From the NCBI RefSeq assembly GCF_006546985.1, contig NZ_VATK01000007.1:157857-221856 (forward strand): DNA of 64,000 nucleotides. The letters run 5' to 3'. The notes under the pieces are model-generated. The model did no database searches. It was not told the origin of the DNA and saw nothing but the letters and a program-made list of their open reading frames with translations. The position numbers were made by a program, and so were the translations under genes. Shown here in pieces: positions 41,869 through 49,156 of the stretch. Position 1 is the stretch's first letter; each line of letters starts with the position of its first letter. Source of the stretch: Bacillus sp. 03113 (GTDB lineage Bacteria > Bacillota > Bacilli > Bacillales > Cytobacillaceae).

Positions 41869-42470
41869 TAATAAAACAAAGGCTCCAGCAAAGACTTGTT
41901 AAAGTTCTCTATGATTTCTTCTGCTGTATACCCATTTTTTTGACGGAGGAAAATATACATTTTTGGATTGATGGAAGAAAGAAGAGTATGGGCCGTAAAA
42001 TCTGCATTTATTGGACGAACTACTTTCGTTTCGATTGCTTCCTCAAGTAATAAACGAATTGTATTATGCATAAAAACATAGGGTGGAGCATCATAAAATG
42101 GTTTTTTTGTTTTTTCACAGGTTGTATAGGATTGAATGGCTTCAAATAGGCGCGAATGTTGTTCTACATAATATAGCAACCGTTTAAAAATAACTTGTAT
42201 CCTTTCTTTTACGGATATGGCTTTAGCATCCTTTAAATATTGAATTGTTTCTTCTTGTAAGGATTGGAAATGTTCTTTCATTAAATCCATGCAAAGATCG
42301 CCCTTATTTGCATAGCGTCGATACATCGTTCCTTGCCCTACTTTTGCAGCTTTTGCAATTTGATGCATACTGACATTCTCAACCCCATATTTAGTAAATA
42401 AAAACTCAGTCGTTTGTAATATCGCTGCACTAATTTCTTTTGCATCTCTCCGTTTTGTAGAACTAGACAT
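41868..42470 (-). CDS. TetR/AcrR-family repressor
   Basis: A 200-residue regulator with the N-terminal HTH VSMHQIAKAAKVGQGTMYRRYANKGDL (about residues 33-59) and a helical ligand-binding C-terminal domain. ATG 42470 has AAAGGAG about eleven bases upstream; the frame extension to 42524 would run through the operator. It is divergent from a DHA2 drug pump, and two identical palindromes lie in the shared promoter, so it very likely represses the pump and itself. Confidence 0.92.
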   Translation of the reverse strand: MSSSTKRRDAKEISAAILQTTEFLFTKYGVENVSMHQIAKAAKVGQGTMYRRYANKGDLCMDLMKEHFQSLQEETIQYLKDAKAISVKERIQVIFKRLLYYVEQHSRLFEAIQSYTTCEKTKKPFYDAPPYVFMHNTIRLLLEEAIETKVVRPINADFTAHTLLSSINPKMYIFLRQKNGYTAEEIIENFNKSLLEPLFY

Positions 42471-42509
42471 ACAAAAAAATTCTCCTTTCCGATCATTCGT
42501 TCTATTTAT

Positions 42510-42563
42510 TTGACAAACGGACAATTGTCCGCTATTATTTCAAAGTAAACGGACAATTGTCCG
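42510..42563 (+). promoter_or_regulatory. Promoter of the DHA2 pump with duplicated TetR operator
   Basis: A near-ideal promoter, TTGACA (42510-42515), 17-base spacer, TATTAT (42533-42538). The palindrome CGGACAATTGTCCG fills the spacer (42518-42531), and an identical copy follows at 42550-42563, 32 bp away. Binding would block RNA polymerase directly. Confidence 0.85.
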
Positions 42564-42671
42564 CAGGAAAATGTTTAATCATACTATGCTCTTTCTTATT
42601 GTAAGCATTGATCGAAACTAGGTCAATGGTAAGGGACTGGTATGAAATTGATAACAAACGGAGGGTTACGA

Positions 42672-44141
42672 ATGTCTTCAGAAGCGACGACAGATGTCCA
42701 TACGGATCAGGTATCATCTGTAAAAGAAATTATCGCACCGCTTTTGGCTATAATTGTTGGAATGTTTATGGTTATTTTAGATGGAACGGCAATGAATGTT
42801 GCACTTCCAGGCTTGGTCACAGATTTTAAAAGTAAACTCTCTGTTGTTCAATGGACAATTACTGGATATGCGCTTGCGCAAGCGGCCGTTATTCCGCTTG
42901 CAGGCTGGCTTTCGGATCGTTTTGGGGCAAAAAGAGTTTTTCTCTTTTCCGTTATTATGTTTACGATTGGGTCCGGTTTATGTGCGTTCGCTTCAGGAGT
43001 GGAGCAGCTTATCATTTTTAGGATTATTCAAGGACTTGGTGGTGGAATGGTAGCTCCTATTGCGATGGCTTTTACTTATCGCCTTAGCCCCCCAGATAAA
43101 GTAGGGGCAGTGATGGGGATGATTGGGATTCCTATGCTCCTTGCACCAGCACTTGGCCCATTATTAGCTGGCTGGTTTGTCGATTATGCTAGTTGGCATT
43201 GGATTTTTATTATTAATTTACCAATTGGTGTCATCGCGGTTTTGGTAGGGATCCGTACATTGCCGAACCTTGCACGTCAATCCGTACCTTCACTTGATTT
43301 TCTAGGCATGCTTCTTGCACCTATTGCTTTCGCTTCAATTGCCTATGGGGTTAGTGAAGGTGGAACAAGCTGGACATCTACGAAGACGATTACCGGTTTA
43401 ATTGTTGGAGGAGTAGCATTAATCCTTTTTGTCATTGTAGAGCTTCGACGTAAGCAGCCACTTTTAGAACTTCGTGTCTTTCGTTCAGCTGATTTTACTC
43501 GAGGGATTATCGTTCAATGGATTACACAAATCGCCTTGTTTGGCACGATGTTTCTTGTTCCGTTGTTTCTTCAGCAAGGAAAAGGCTTTAGTGCATTTGA
43601 TTCAGGGTTAGCTGTCCTTCCTCAAGCGATTGCAGCAGCCGTATTTATGCCTATCGGAGGTCGTTTATTTGATCGTTTTGGTGCAAGACCGGTTGTTATT
43701 GCTGGTCTAATATCTGTTACATCGGCGGCGTTCTTATTATCGGGTATTTCTGCAGAGGACGGAGCAAGGGCGCTTATTCTTCCTTTAGCCCTTCTTGGTG
43801 CTGGGATGGGCTTGTCTATGATGCCATTAAATACTCATATCATTCAAGCTGCTCCAGCAAATATTGTTAGCCGTGTCACCTCGCTTACAAATGCTGCTCA
43901 GCAAGTTATGATGTCATTTGCAGTCGCAGGATTGTCGACGATTTTATCGGAAAGATTAAAGGAACATATGAAGGAGGGGCATCAGCCTCTTGAGGCTTTA
44001 TCGACTTCCTTTGGCGACACATTTTTTGTATTAATGTCGATCGCGATCATAGGGATGATCTTAAGTCTTCTGCTTAAAAGACCGAAGAAAGCAAAAGATG
44101 GTGCGGAAAAAACAGAAGTACCTGTTATGGCTGGGCATTGA
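42672..44141 (+). CDS. DHA2-family MFS multidrug transporter (EmrB/QacA type)
   Basis: A 489-residue proton-driven drug exporter with about 14 membrane helices. The motifs match the DHA2 family: MVILDGTAMNVALPGL in helix 1, QWTITGYALAQAAVIPLAGWLSDRFGAKRVF with motif A, and the motif-C-like GIPMLLAPALGPLLAGWFVDY. ATG 42672 follows CGGAGGG. It is regulated by the divergent TetR protein through two operators. An inverted copy of the dispersed repeat starts directly after its stop codon. Confidence 0.92.
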   Translation: MSSEATTDVHTDQVSSVKEIIAPLLAIIVGMFMVILDGTAMNVALPGLVTDFKSKLSVVQWTITGYALAQAAVIPLAGWLSDRFGAKRVFLFSVIMFTIGSGLCAFASGVEQLIIFRIIQGLGGGMVAPIAMAFTYRLSPPDKVGAVMGMIGIPMLLAPALGPLLAGWFVDYASWHWIFIINLPIGVIAVLVGIRTLPNLARQSVPSLDFLGMLLAPIAFASIAYGVSEGGTSWTSTKTITGLIVGGVALILFVIVELRRKQPLLELRVFRSADFTRGIIVQWITQIALFGTMFLVPLFLQQGKGFSAFDSGLAVLPQAIAAAVFMPIGGRLFDRFGARPVVIAGLISVTSAAFLLSGISAEDGARALILPLALLGAGMGLSMMPLNTHIIQAAPANIVSRVTSLTNAAQQVMMSFAVAGLSTILSERLKEHMKEGHQPLEALSTSFGDTFFVLMSIAIIGMILSLLLKRPKKAKDGAEKTEVPVMAGH

Positions 44142-44144
44142 TAT

Positions 44145-44296
44145 AAGAAAAGTGAAAGCGCCTTGATCATCGGCGTACAAACTGGAGGGGCTTCGACTGA
44201 GATAAAGGATACACGATGAGCGACAGCGAATCGATGTTGACTTATCGTAGGGAGAAGACCTGAAGTTTGATAGCCGATAGGCGCTGGAGCTAGACA
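44145..44296 (-). repeat. Dispersed Bacillus repeat, intact inverted copy
   Basis: Read on the minus strand it starts GTCTAGCTCCAGCGCCTATC and ends with GCGCTTTCACTTTTCTTA. It contains the junction TCCTTTATCTCAGTCGAAGC that is uninterrupted here but split at 30.6 kb. It lies between the DHA2 gene and the next terminator. Confidence 0.85.
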
Positions 44297-44333
44297 CCAG
44301 TCTAACTTTAGAACTTATAAATTCTGATAAGAT

Positions 44334-44367
44334 AAAAAAGAAGGCAGGGAGCACCTGTCTTCTTTTT
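44334..44367. terminator. Bidirectional terminator
   Basis: AAAAGAAGGCAGG pairs with CCTGTCTTCTTTT (one G-U pair) around a five-base loop, with A- and T-runs on each side. It touches the stop codon of the CDF gene. Confidence 0.8.
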
Positions 44368-45247
44368 ATTTCACTATTTGATTAACTGGCTCAATATGAA
44401 TCAATGTATGATAAATCTTAAATTTCTTTTTCATTTTTATTTCGATTTTTTCTGTAATATCATGGCTTTCTTTTACGCTTAATTGAGGATTTACTTCAAT
44501 AACTACGTCCAATAAAACATGATTTCCATGTCTTCTTGCTCTAATATCCTTTACTTCCTTCACACCCGATGTATTAATAATAGCTTCTTTGTATTCCAAC
44601 AGGTACTCTTCCTCATTAAATCCATCCGTTAAGACATTAGCAGTGTCTCTAAAAATTTCCAGAGCTGTTTTACAAATAATTAAACCAACGATAATAGCTG
44701 TAATGGCATCGAGCCATGGATAGCCAAATTGAGATCCGATAATTCCAATAAAGGCACCGATACTTACATAAGCATCCGATAAATTATCTTTTGCAGCGGC
44801 CATTAATGCTTGATTATTAATCCTTTTGGCTAATCTTGAGTTGTAGAAAAAAACAACAAACATGACACAAGCAGAAATTAAGGCTACCCATGCCGCTGTA
44901 ATATCAGGAGTTCCATTGCTGCCTTTAACAAATGAAACAATTGCATTGCGAATGACTTCAACCCCGATAAAAGCCATAATAAAAGAAGCAATAAGAGCAG
45001 AAATGGTTTCAGCTCGGAAATGACCATAAGGATGATTTTTATCCGGAGGTCTACGAGAAATCTTTAGCCCGATGAGAACGGCGAGGGAAGCGACTATATC
45101 TGACGTATTGTTTAGTCCATCAGAGAAAAGAGCTTCAGAGTTTGTATACCTTCCTACAATAATTTTTAGCAAAGACAGTAAGATATATGTAAAAATGCTA
45201 ATCCAGGCGCCTTTTTCTCCTTGTTTAATATCATTATAACTTTCCAT
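44366..45247 (-). CDS. Cation diffusion facilitator, manganese-type
   Basis: A 293-residue CDF exporter. Transport-site motifs are NxxxD in TM2 (SDGLNNTSDIVA) and DxxxD in TM5 (AAKDNLSDAYV), the combination of Mn-CDF proteins such as B. subtilis MneP and MneS. Manganese export is therefore likely, in contrast to the HxxxD/HxxxD exporter at 35.6 kb. The C-terminal domain (RARRHGNHVLLDVVIEVNP) is normal. ATG 45247 follows GGTGG; the frame to 45301 has no site. Confidence 0.9.
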   Translation of the reverse strand: MESYNDIKQGEKGAWISIFTYILLSLLKIIVGRYTNSEALFSDGLNNTSDIVASLAVLIGLKISRRPPDKNHPYGHFRAETISALIASFIMAFIGVEVIRNAIVSFVKGSNGTPDITAAWVALISACVMFVVFFYNSRLAKRINNQALMAAAKDNLSDAYVSIGAFIGIIGSQFGYPWLDAITAIIVGLIICKTALEIFRDTANVLTDGFNEEEYLLEYKEAIINTSGVKEVKDIRARRHGNHVLLDVVIEVNPQLSVKESHDITEKIEIKMKKKFKIYHTLIHIEPVNQIVK

Positions 45248-45492
45248 AAGTACCACCAACTTTTTAAAATCAGAATTTATTAATGAATCTACACGTTTCA
45301 CTGCAAAATATATGTGCTTCCTGCGATTTATTATTTAACAGAAATGATCATAACATTCCATATATGAGTGGGTCTATAGAAACAGTTTTTTAGTTAACAA
45401 AAGGATATAGCTTACATAAATGATCTTTGTATAATAAAATTTTGTTGAGGGAATGCAAAATTTAGAGGAGGAGCATTGATACAATAACTAAT

Positions 45493-46164
45493 ATGCGATA
45501 TATTGGTTTTATGGAAAATATGAATATTAAACCCATTAAACGATCTTCCTTTAGGGATGAAGTGTATGTGTCGCTAAAAAAAGCGATTATTATGCTAGAA
45601 ATGAAGCCTGGACAGCGTTTGAATGACAAGGAATTGGCGGAGAAATTTCAAATTAGCCGTACGCCTGTAAGAGAAGCGATCAAGCGCCTTGAGGATGAGG
45701 GGCTTGTAGAATCTGTTCCTGGTTCAGTGACGCGTGTAACAGAGATTAATTTAGAGGAGGCAAGGCATGCATTTACCGTTGTAGCAGCCTTACAATCTTT
45801 AGCAGCACGACTCGCTATTCCACGATTAATTGAATCAGATTTTGAAAAATTGGAATTCTTTAATGCACAGTTAAAAAATTCAATGACGAATCTAAAAATT
45901 TCAGATGCAATTGAAGCGGATGCAGGTTTCCATAATGTTTTTTTACAGACTGCAGGGAACCCTGAAATAGTTTCTGCTTTAGATCGCATTTTGCCAAAAA
46001 TTTATCGCCTGGAAATTTACCAATTTGGTTCAACTCAAGGTTTTAAATCAGTTGAACAACACAATGGAATTATCGAAGCCTGCCGGAAAGGAGAAAAGGA
46101 TTTAATTGGCAAGCTAGTGGAAGAAAATTGGTTAAGTCTTGGAGAAATTTTAACTCGACAGTAA
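45493..46164 (+). CDS. GntR-family (FadR/FCD) transcriptional regulator
   Basis: A ~223-residue regulator. The GntR HTH (RDEVYVSLKKAIIMLEMKPGQRLNDKELAEKFQISRTPVREAIKRLEDEGLV, about residues 21-72) is followed by a helical FCD ligand domain. The start is unclear. The strong site GAGGAGGAG (45465-45473) is ~20 bases before ATG 45493 and even farther from ATG 45511, and it is well placed only for a TTG that gives a three-codon frame (45476-45487). It is 16 bp before the exporter gene, which it probably regulates. Confidence 0.87.
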   Translation: MRYIGFMENMNIKPIKRSSFRDEVYVSLKKAIIMLEMKPGQRLNDKELAEKFQISRTPVREAIKRLEDEGLVESVPGSVTRVTEINLEEARHAFTVVAALQSLAARLAIPRLIESDFEKLEFFNAQLKNSMTNLKISDAIEADAGFHNVFLQTAGNPEIVSALDRILPKIYRLEIYQFGSTQGFKSVEQHNGIIEACRKGEKDLIGKLVEENWLSLGEILTRQ

Positions 46165-46180
46165 AAGTGAGGTGAATGGG

Positions 46181-47149
46181 TTGCGTCCGATTATATTAGG
46201 GGTTTGTTCGGCTTTCTTTTTTGCGTTTGCTTTCATTTTAAATCGGTCAATGGAATTATCTGGCGGGAGTTGGATATGGAGTGCTTCATTAAGGTATTTT
46301 TTTATGATACCGATGCTATTTTGTATTGTAGCCATTAGAAAAAATGTACGGCAACTTTTTCATGAAATGAAAAAACAACCGCTTCAATGGTTAATATGGA
46401 GCTTTGTCGGATTTGGCTTATTTTACGCTCCTTTATGCTTTGCGGCGGCGTATGGTCCGGGCTGGCTTATTGCTGGAACATGGCAAATAACGATTATATC
46501 TGGTTCTTTGCTGGTTCCGTTTTTTTATGAAACGGTACAAACAGCAATGGGAACTGTTCAAATAAAAGGAAAAATTCCTTTTCAAGGTCTTTTGATGTCT
46601 TTGATAATTTTATTGGGTGTAGCTCTTATGCAGTTTGAGCATGCGACAGAGCTCTCAGTTAAAAGTGCCATATTATGTGTTGTTCCTATCATAGTGGCAT
46701 CGGTTGCCTATCCGCTCGGAAACCGGAAAATGATGATCGTATGCTCCGATCGACTTGATGTTTATCAACGAGTATTAGGAATGACGATTGCAAGCTTGCC
46801 TTTTTGGGTTATTCTTTCTATTATTGGAGCCTTGACAGTCGGAGCTCCTGGGGAGGGACAGATCATACAATCAGGTTTAGTAGCCCTTATTCCCGGTGTG
46901 ATTGCAACAGTACTATTTTTTTCAGCAACAGATATGGTCAAAGGGAATATGCAAAAATTAGGGGCGGTAGAGGCGACTCAATCATTAGAGGTTGTATTTG
47001 CGACATTAGGTGAGATCATTCTATTATCTAGTTTAATTCCATCATATATCTCATTAGTTGGAATGCTGCTTGTTATTATAGGTATGGTATTACATAGCTA
47101 TGTATCAACGAAAAAGCCAAAATTGAAAAATGAATCCATTAGTGCTTAA
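46181..47149 (+). CDS. Multidrug resistance efflux transporter, EmrE-like DMT family
   Basis: A ~322-residue membrane protein with ten hydrophobic segments: ILGVCSAFFFAFAFILNRSMELSGGSWIWSASLRYF at the start and GPGWLIAGTWQITIISGSLLVPFF in the middle, wording typical of the multidrug-resistance-efflux subgroup of the DMT superfamily. TTG 46181 is chosen because AGGTGA lies five bases upstream; GTG 46172 overlaps that site. It is co-transcribed with the GntR regulator, and a strong terminator follows. Confidence 0.85.
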   Translation: MRPIILGVCSAFFFAFAFILNRSMELSGGSWIWSASLRYFFMIPMLFCIVAIRKNVRQLFHEMKKQPLQWLIWSFVGFGLFYAPLCFAAAYGPGWLIAGTWQITIISGSLLVPFFYETVQTAMGTVQIKGKIPFQGLLMSLIILLGVALMQFEHATELSVKSAILCVVPIIVASVAYPLGNRKMMIVCSDRLDVYQRVLGMTIASLPFWVILSIIGALTVGAPGEGQIIQSGLVALIPGVIATVLFFSATDMVKGNMQKLGAVEATQSLEVVFATLGEIILLSSLIPSYISLVGMLLVIIGMVLHSYVSTKKPKLKNESISA

Positions 47150-47157
47150 AAAATAAG

Positions 47158-47187
47158 GGCGATCAAAACATGTTTTGATCGCCTTTT
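47158..47187. terminator. Bidirectional terminator
   Basis: A perfect 26-bp palindrome (GGCGATCAAAACA and its complement, 47158-47183) is followed by TTTT and lies between converging genes. Confidence 0.85.
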
Positions 47188-47198
47188 CACGCAAAAGA

Positions 47199-47615
47199 TT
47201 ATTTTTTATCAATCCATTTTTCCATAAACACTAATTCATCTTGATTAAAGCCTAGCTGCTCATAAAATTTTTGTACTTTTGTATTATCCATTTCGATTAA
47301 TAAATTGATTTTCTCACAGCCAATTTGTTTAAATCGTTTTTCGAGCTCTTTCATTATTTGTGTCCCTAATTGTTTGCCTTGATATTCAGGATGAACGGCT
47401 AAATGATTGACCCATCCTCGTCGACCATCGTAGGTGCCCATGACAGCGCCAATGATTTTATGATTTTCCTCTGCAACAAAAAATAAATCTGGTTCTCTTT
47501 CTACTATTTTTTTCAGCCCTTCAATCGAATCAGAACGGCATATTTGAATGCCTGCACATGTCCATAATTCAATCACTGCCTCATAATCTTTGAAAGTAAA
47601 ATTTCGAAATTCCAT
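47199..47615 (-). CDS. GNAT-family N-acetyltransferase (YpeA-like)
   Basis: A 138-residue acetyltransferase. The core GWVNHLAVHPEYQGKQLGTQIMKELEKRF has the Q-x-x-G-x-G/A-type loop (QGKQLG), and the ending VQKFYEQLGFNQDELVFMEKW is close to E. coli YpeA. The substrate is unknown. ATG with AGGTGGG upstream. Its promoter region contains a striking four-fold TTATCGA repeat array (47661-47728), which suggests dedicated regulation. Confidence 0.88.
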   Translation of the reverse strand: MEFRNFTFKDYEAVIELWTCAGIQICRSDSIEGLKKIVEREPDLFFVAEENHKIIGAVMGTYDGRRGWVNHLAVHPEYQGKQLGTQIMKELEKRFKQIGCEKINLLIEMDNTKVQKFYEQLGFNQDELVFMEKWIDKK

Positions 47616-47660
47616 TGCACACCCACCTAATGAGAAGAATAAAAAATAAATAAGTTATAT

Positions 47661-47728
47661 TCGATAAAAAATCTTGGAAATCGATAAAATATTTAAAAAA
47701 TCGATAATAAATCTGTGAAATTCGATAA
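47661..47728 (-). repeat. Four TTATCGA repeats at 20-bp intervals
   Basis: TCGATAA occurs at 47661, 47681, 47701 and 47722 (TTATCGA on the minus strand), with spacings of 20, 20 and 21 bp. The array lies 46 to 114 bases upstream of the GNAT start and directly after the kinase gene. Two-turn periodicity places all copies on the same helix face, as in an operator array. Confidence 0.7.
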
Positions 47729-47735
47729 AAAGAGC

Positions 47736-48689
47736 TTAAGAAAAATAGTTCTTTACTATTTTCTCGTAAAAGTCCTTGTTGGAGGGTAGCGGAGGCAATG
47801 CCCCCATTTGAGTAGATACCCAAGTACCCATGGCGTTGCCAATTTTAGCGTATTTTTTAAGATCTGCTAATGATGTTGGTGCTCCTTTTTCATGGAAGCA
47901 AGCTAAAATCCCTGACATAAAGGCATCCCCAGCACCTGTTGTATCGAGAGCTTCGATTTTTTGAGCAGGTTCTATTGCTTTCCCATTCGAACTAACTGTG
48001 TAAGTTCCTTTTTCTCCTAATGTGATAAACACATATGGAATTTGATAGATCTCAAGCTCTTTAAATGCAGCAACAAGCGATTTTGTTTCTGTTAAAAAGA
48101 ATAGCTCGTCCTCTGAGATTTTTAAGATGTCGATTTTATCAAGAAAAGGAAGGATCGTTTGTCTACATTCTTCTTCGCTTTTCCAACGCTTCATCCGAAT
48201 ATTTGAGTCAAAGGAAATCAATGTTTGATATTTTTTCGCTAACTCAAGTGCTTTTTCAGTCGCTTTTCTCGCTTGTTCATGAAAAAGAGTGCCTGAACCA
48301 AAATAAAAGATTTTTGCTTGCTCAAAGGGAGCAGGATTTAAATCTTCGACCTTCAGTACTTCATCTGGTGTTTCATTCATATAGGAATGAAAATAACGGT
48401 CACCTTCTTCATTTAAATGAACGTATACACCACAAATCTTCTTAGTAGGGGTTTTAACACTGTAATGAATATCGACCTTTTCCTTTGTTAGCTCTTCTTC
48501 TACAAAATGACTTACTTTATCCATTCCTAATTTACAAATATAAGAAGTTGGTATACCTAATCTAGCTACACCAGTTGCAACATTAATAGTCGTTCCTCCT
48601 AAATAGGTTTCAAAGCTTTTATTAGATAAATCGGTGGCTATGTAGTCTACAAACGCATCACCGAATGAGAGAATCCCTTGTTTTTTCAA
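47736..48689 (-). CDS. PfkB-family carbohydrate kinase (fructokinase-like)
   Basis: A 317-residue ribokinase-fold sugar kinase. The N-terminal signature is YLGGTTINVATGVARLG. The ATP/anion-hole signature ALDTTGAGDAFMSGIL near residue 245 has the catalytic Asp. It is nearest in wording to fructokinases, but ribose, 2-keto-3-deoxygluconate or other sugars remain possible, and no sugar transporter is adjacent. The TTG start at 48689 has AAGGAAG seven bases upstream. An out-of-frame ATG overlaps the start. Confidence 0.88.
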   Translation of the reverse strand: MKKQGILSFGDAFVDYIATDLSNKSFETYLGGTTINVATGVARLGIPTSYICKLGMDKVSHFVEEELTKEKVDIHYSVKTPTKKICGVYVHLNEEGDRYFHSYMNETPDEVLKVEDLNPAPFEQAKIFYFGSGTLFHEQARKATEKALELAKKYQTLISFDSNIRMKRWKSEEECRQTILPFLDKIDILKISEDELFFLTETKSLVAAFKELEIYQIPYVFITLGEKGTYTVSSNGKAIEPAQKIEALDTTGAGDAFMSGILACFHEKGAPTSLADLKKYAKIGNAMGTWVSTQMGALPPLPSNKDFYEKIVKNYFS

Positions 48690-48854
48690 TCATAATCTTC
48701 CTTTTTATAAAATTAACGATATTCTCCATTATGCCTTTTCATCGCCTCCAATGACAATACTCTCTAAAAAAATTTAAGGACATATTAAGGTCCCAGCGTT
48801 ACAACCAGGGATTTTTTATAGATAATAGAAATGAAAAGCGGTCGATATTAAAGA

Positions 48855-48968
48855 ATGCAGAAATTCTTGTATGAGGTGAAAAGTCGCTTTAAACTATTAG
48901 AAGTTGAGGATAAAATTGAGCTGTTAAATTTTTATAAAAATTATATCAAACAAACAATTTTGGTTTGA
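48855..48968 (+). pseudogene. Short fragment resembling a DUF1700/HAAS N-terminus
   Basis: An ATG-started frame of 37 codons (MQKFLYEVKSRFKLL...IELLNFYKNYI) looks like the first helix pair of DUF1700-type proteins and then stops. It overlaps the histidine-kinase remnant. It is probably a broken gene rather than a functional peptide. Confidence 0.35.
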
Positions 48969-49080
48969 GTTATCTATTGCAAAGCGGATCGTTAATCAGC
49001 ATCCAGGAGCGATTAAGGTTGAAAGTGAAGTAAATAAGGGAACACGGTTTGAAATAACGTTTCCAAGACAAGCGGTATAA
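48964..49080 (+). pseudogene. Remnant of a sensor histidine kinase C-terminus
   Basis: In the plus frame 48964-49080 the translation FELSIAKRIVNQHPGAIKV and later NKGTRFEITFPRQAV-stop is the last ~38 residues of an HATPase_c domain (the G-x-G-L-x-IA-K-R-I region onward). The rest of the kinase is missing, so a deletion has joined it to the previous fragment. Confidence 0.75.
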
Positions 49081-49116
49081 GGAGAAAGGTACTTTTTTGG
49101 GTTACTAAATCTTAGG

Positions 49117-49142
49117 ATTAAAAAGGGAAAGGTTACCCTCTC
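49117..49142 (-). terminator. Terminator of the KimA-like gene
   Basis: On the minus strand AGGGAGAGG-GTAA-CCTTTCCCT forms a stem with a mismatch and is followed by T residues. Confidence 0.55.
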
Positions 49143-49156
49143 CCTATTTTGATTCG

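Larger units (their letters stand above)
48690..49156. other. Gap with gene remnants
   Basis: This 467-bp gap contains the kinase promoter region, the DUF1700-like fragment, the histidine-kinase remnant and a terminator. No intact gene is seen. Confidence 0.6.

Noticed and set aside
44151..44164. cre-like TGAAAGCG stretch as a CcpA site
   Set aside because: It is part of the dispersed repeat and lies after a stop codon, not in a promoter; the right half does not fit the consensus.
47661..47728. CRISPR array
   Set aside because: The repeated core is only seven bases with ~13-base spacers, far below CRISPR repeat and spacer lengths, and no cas genes are present.
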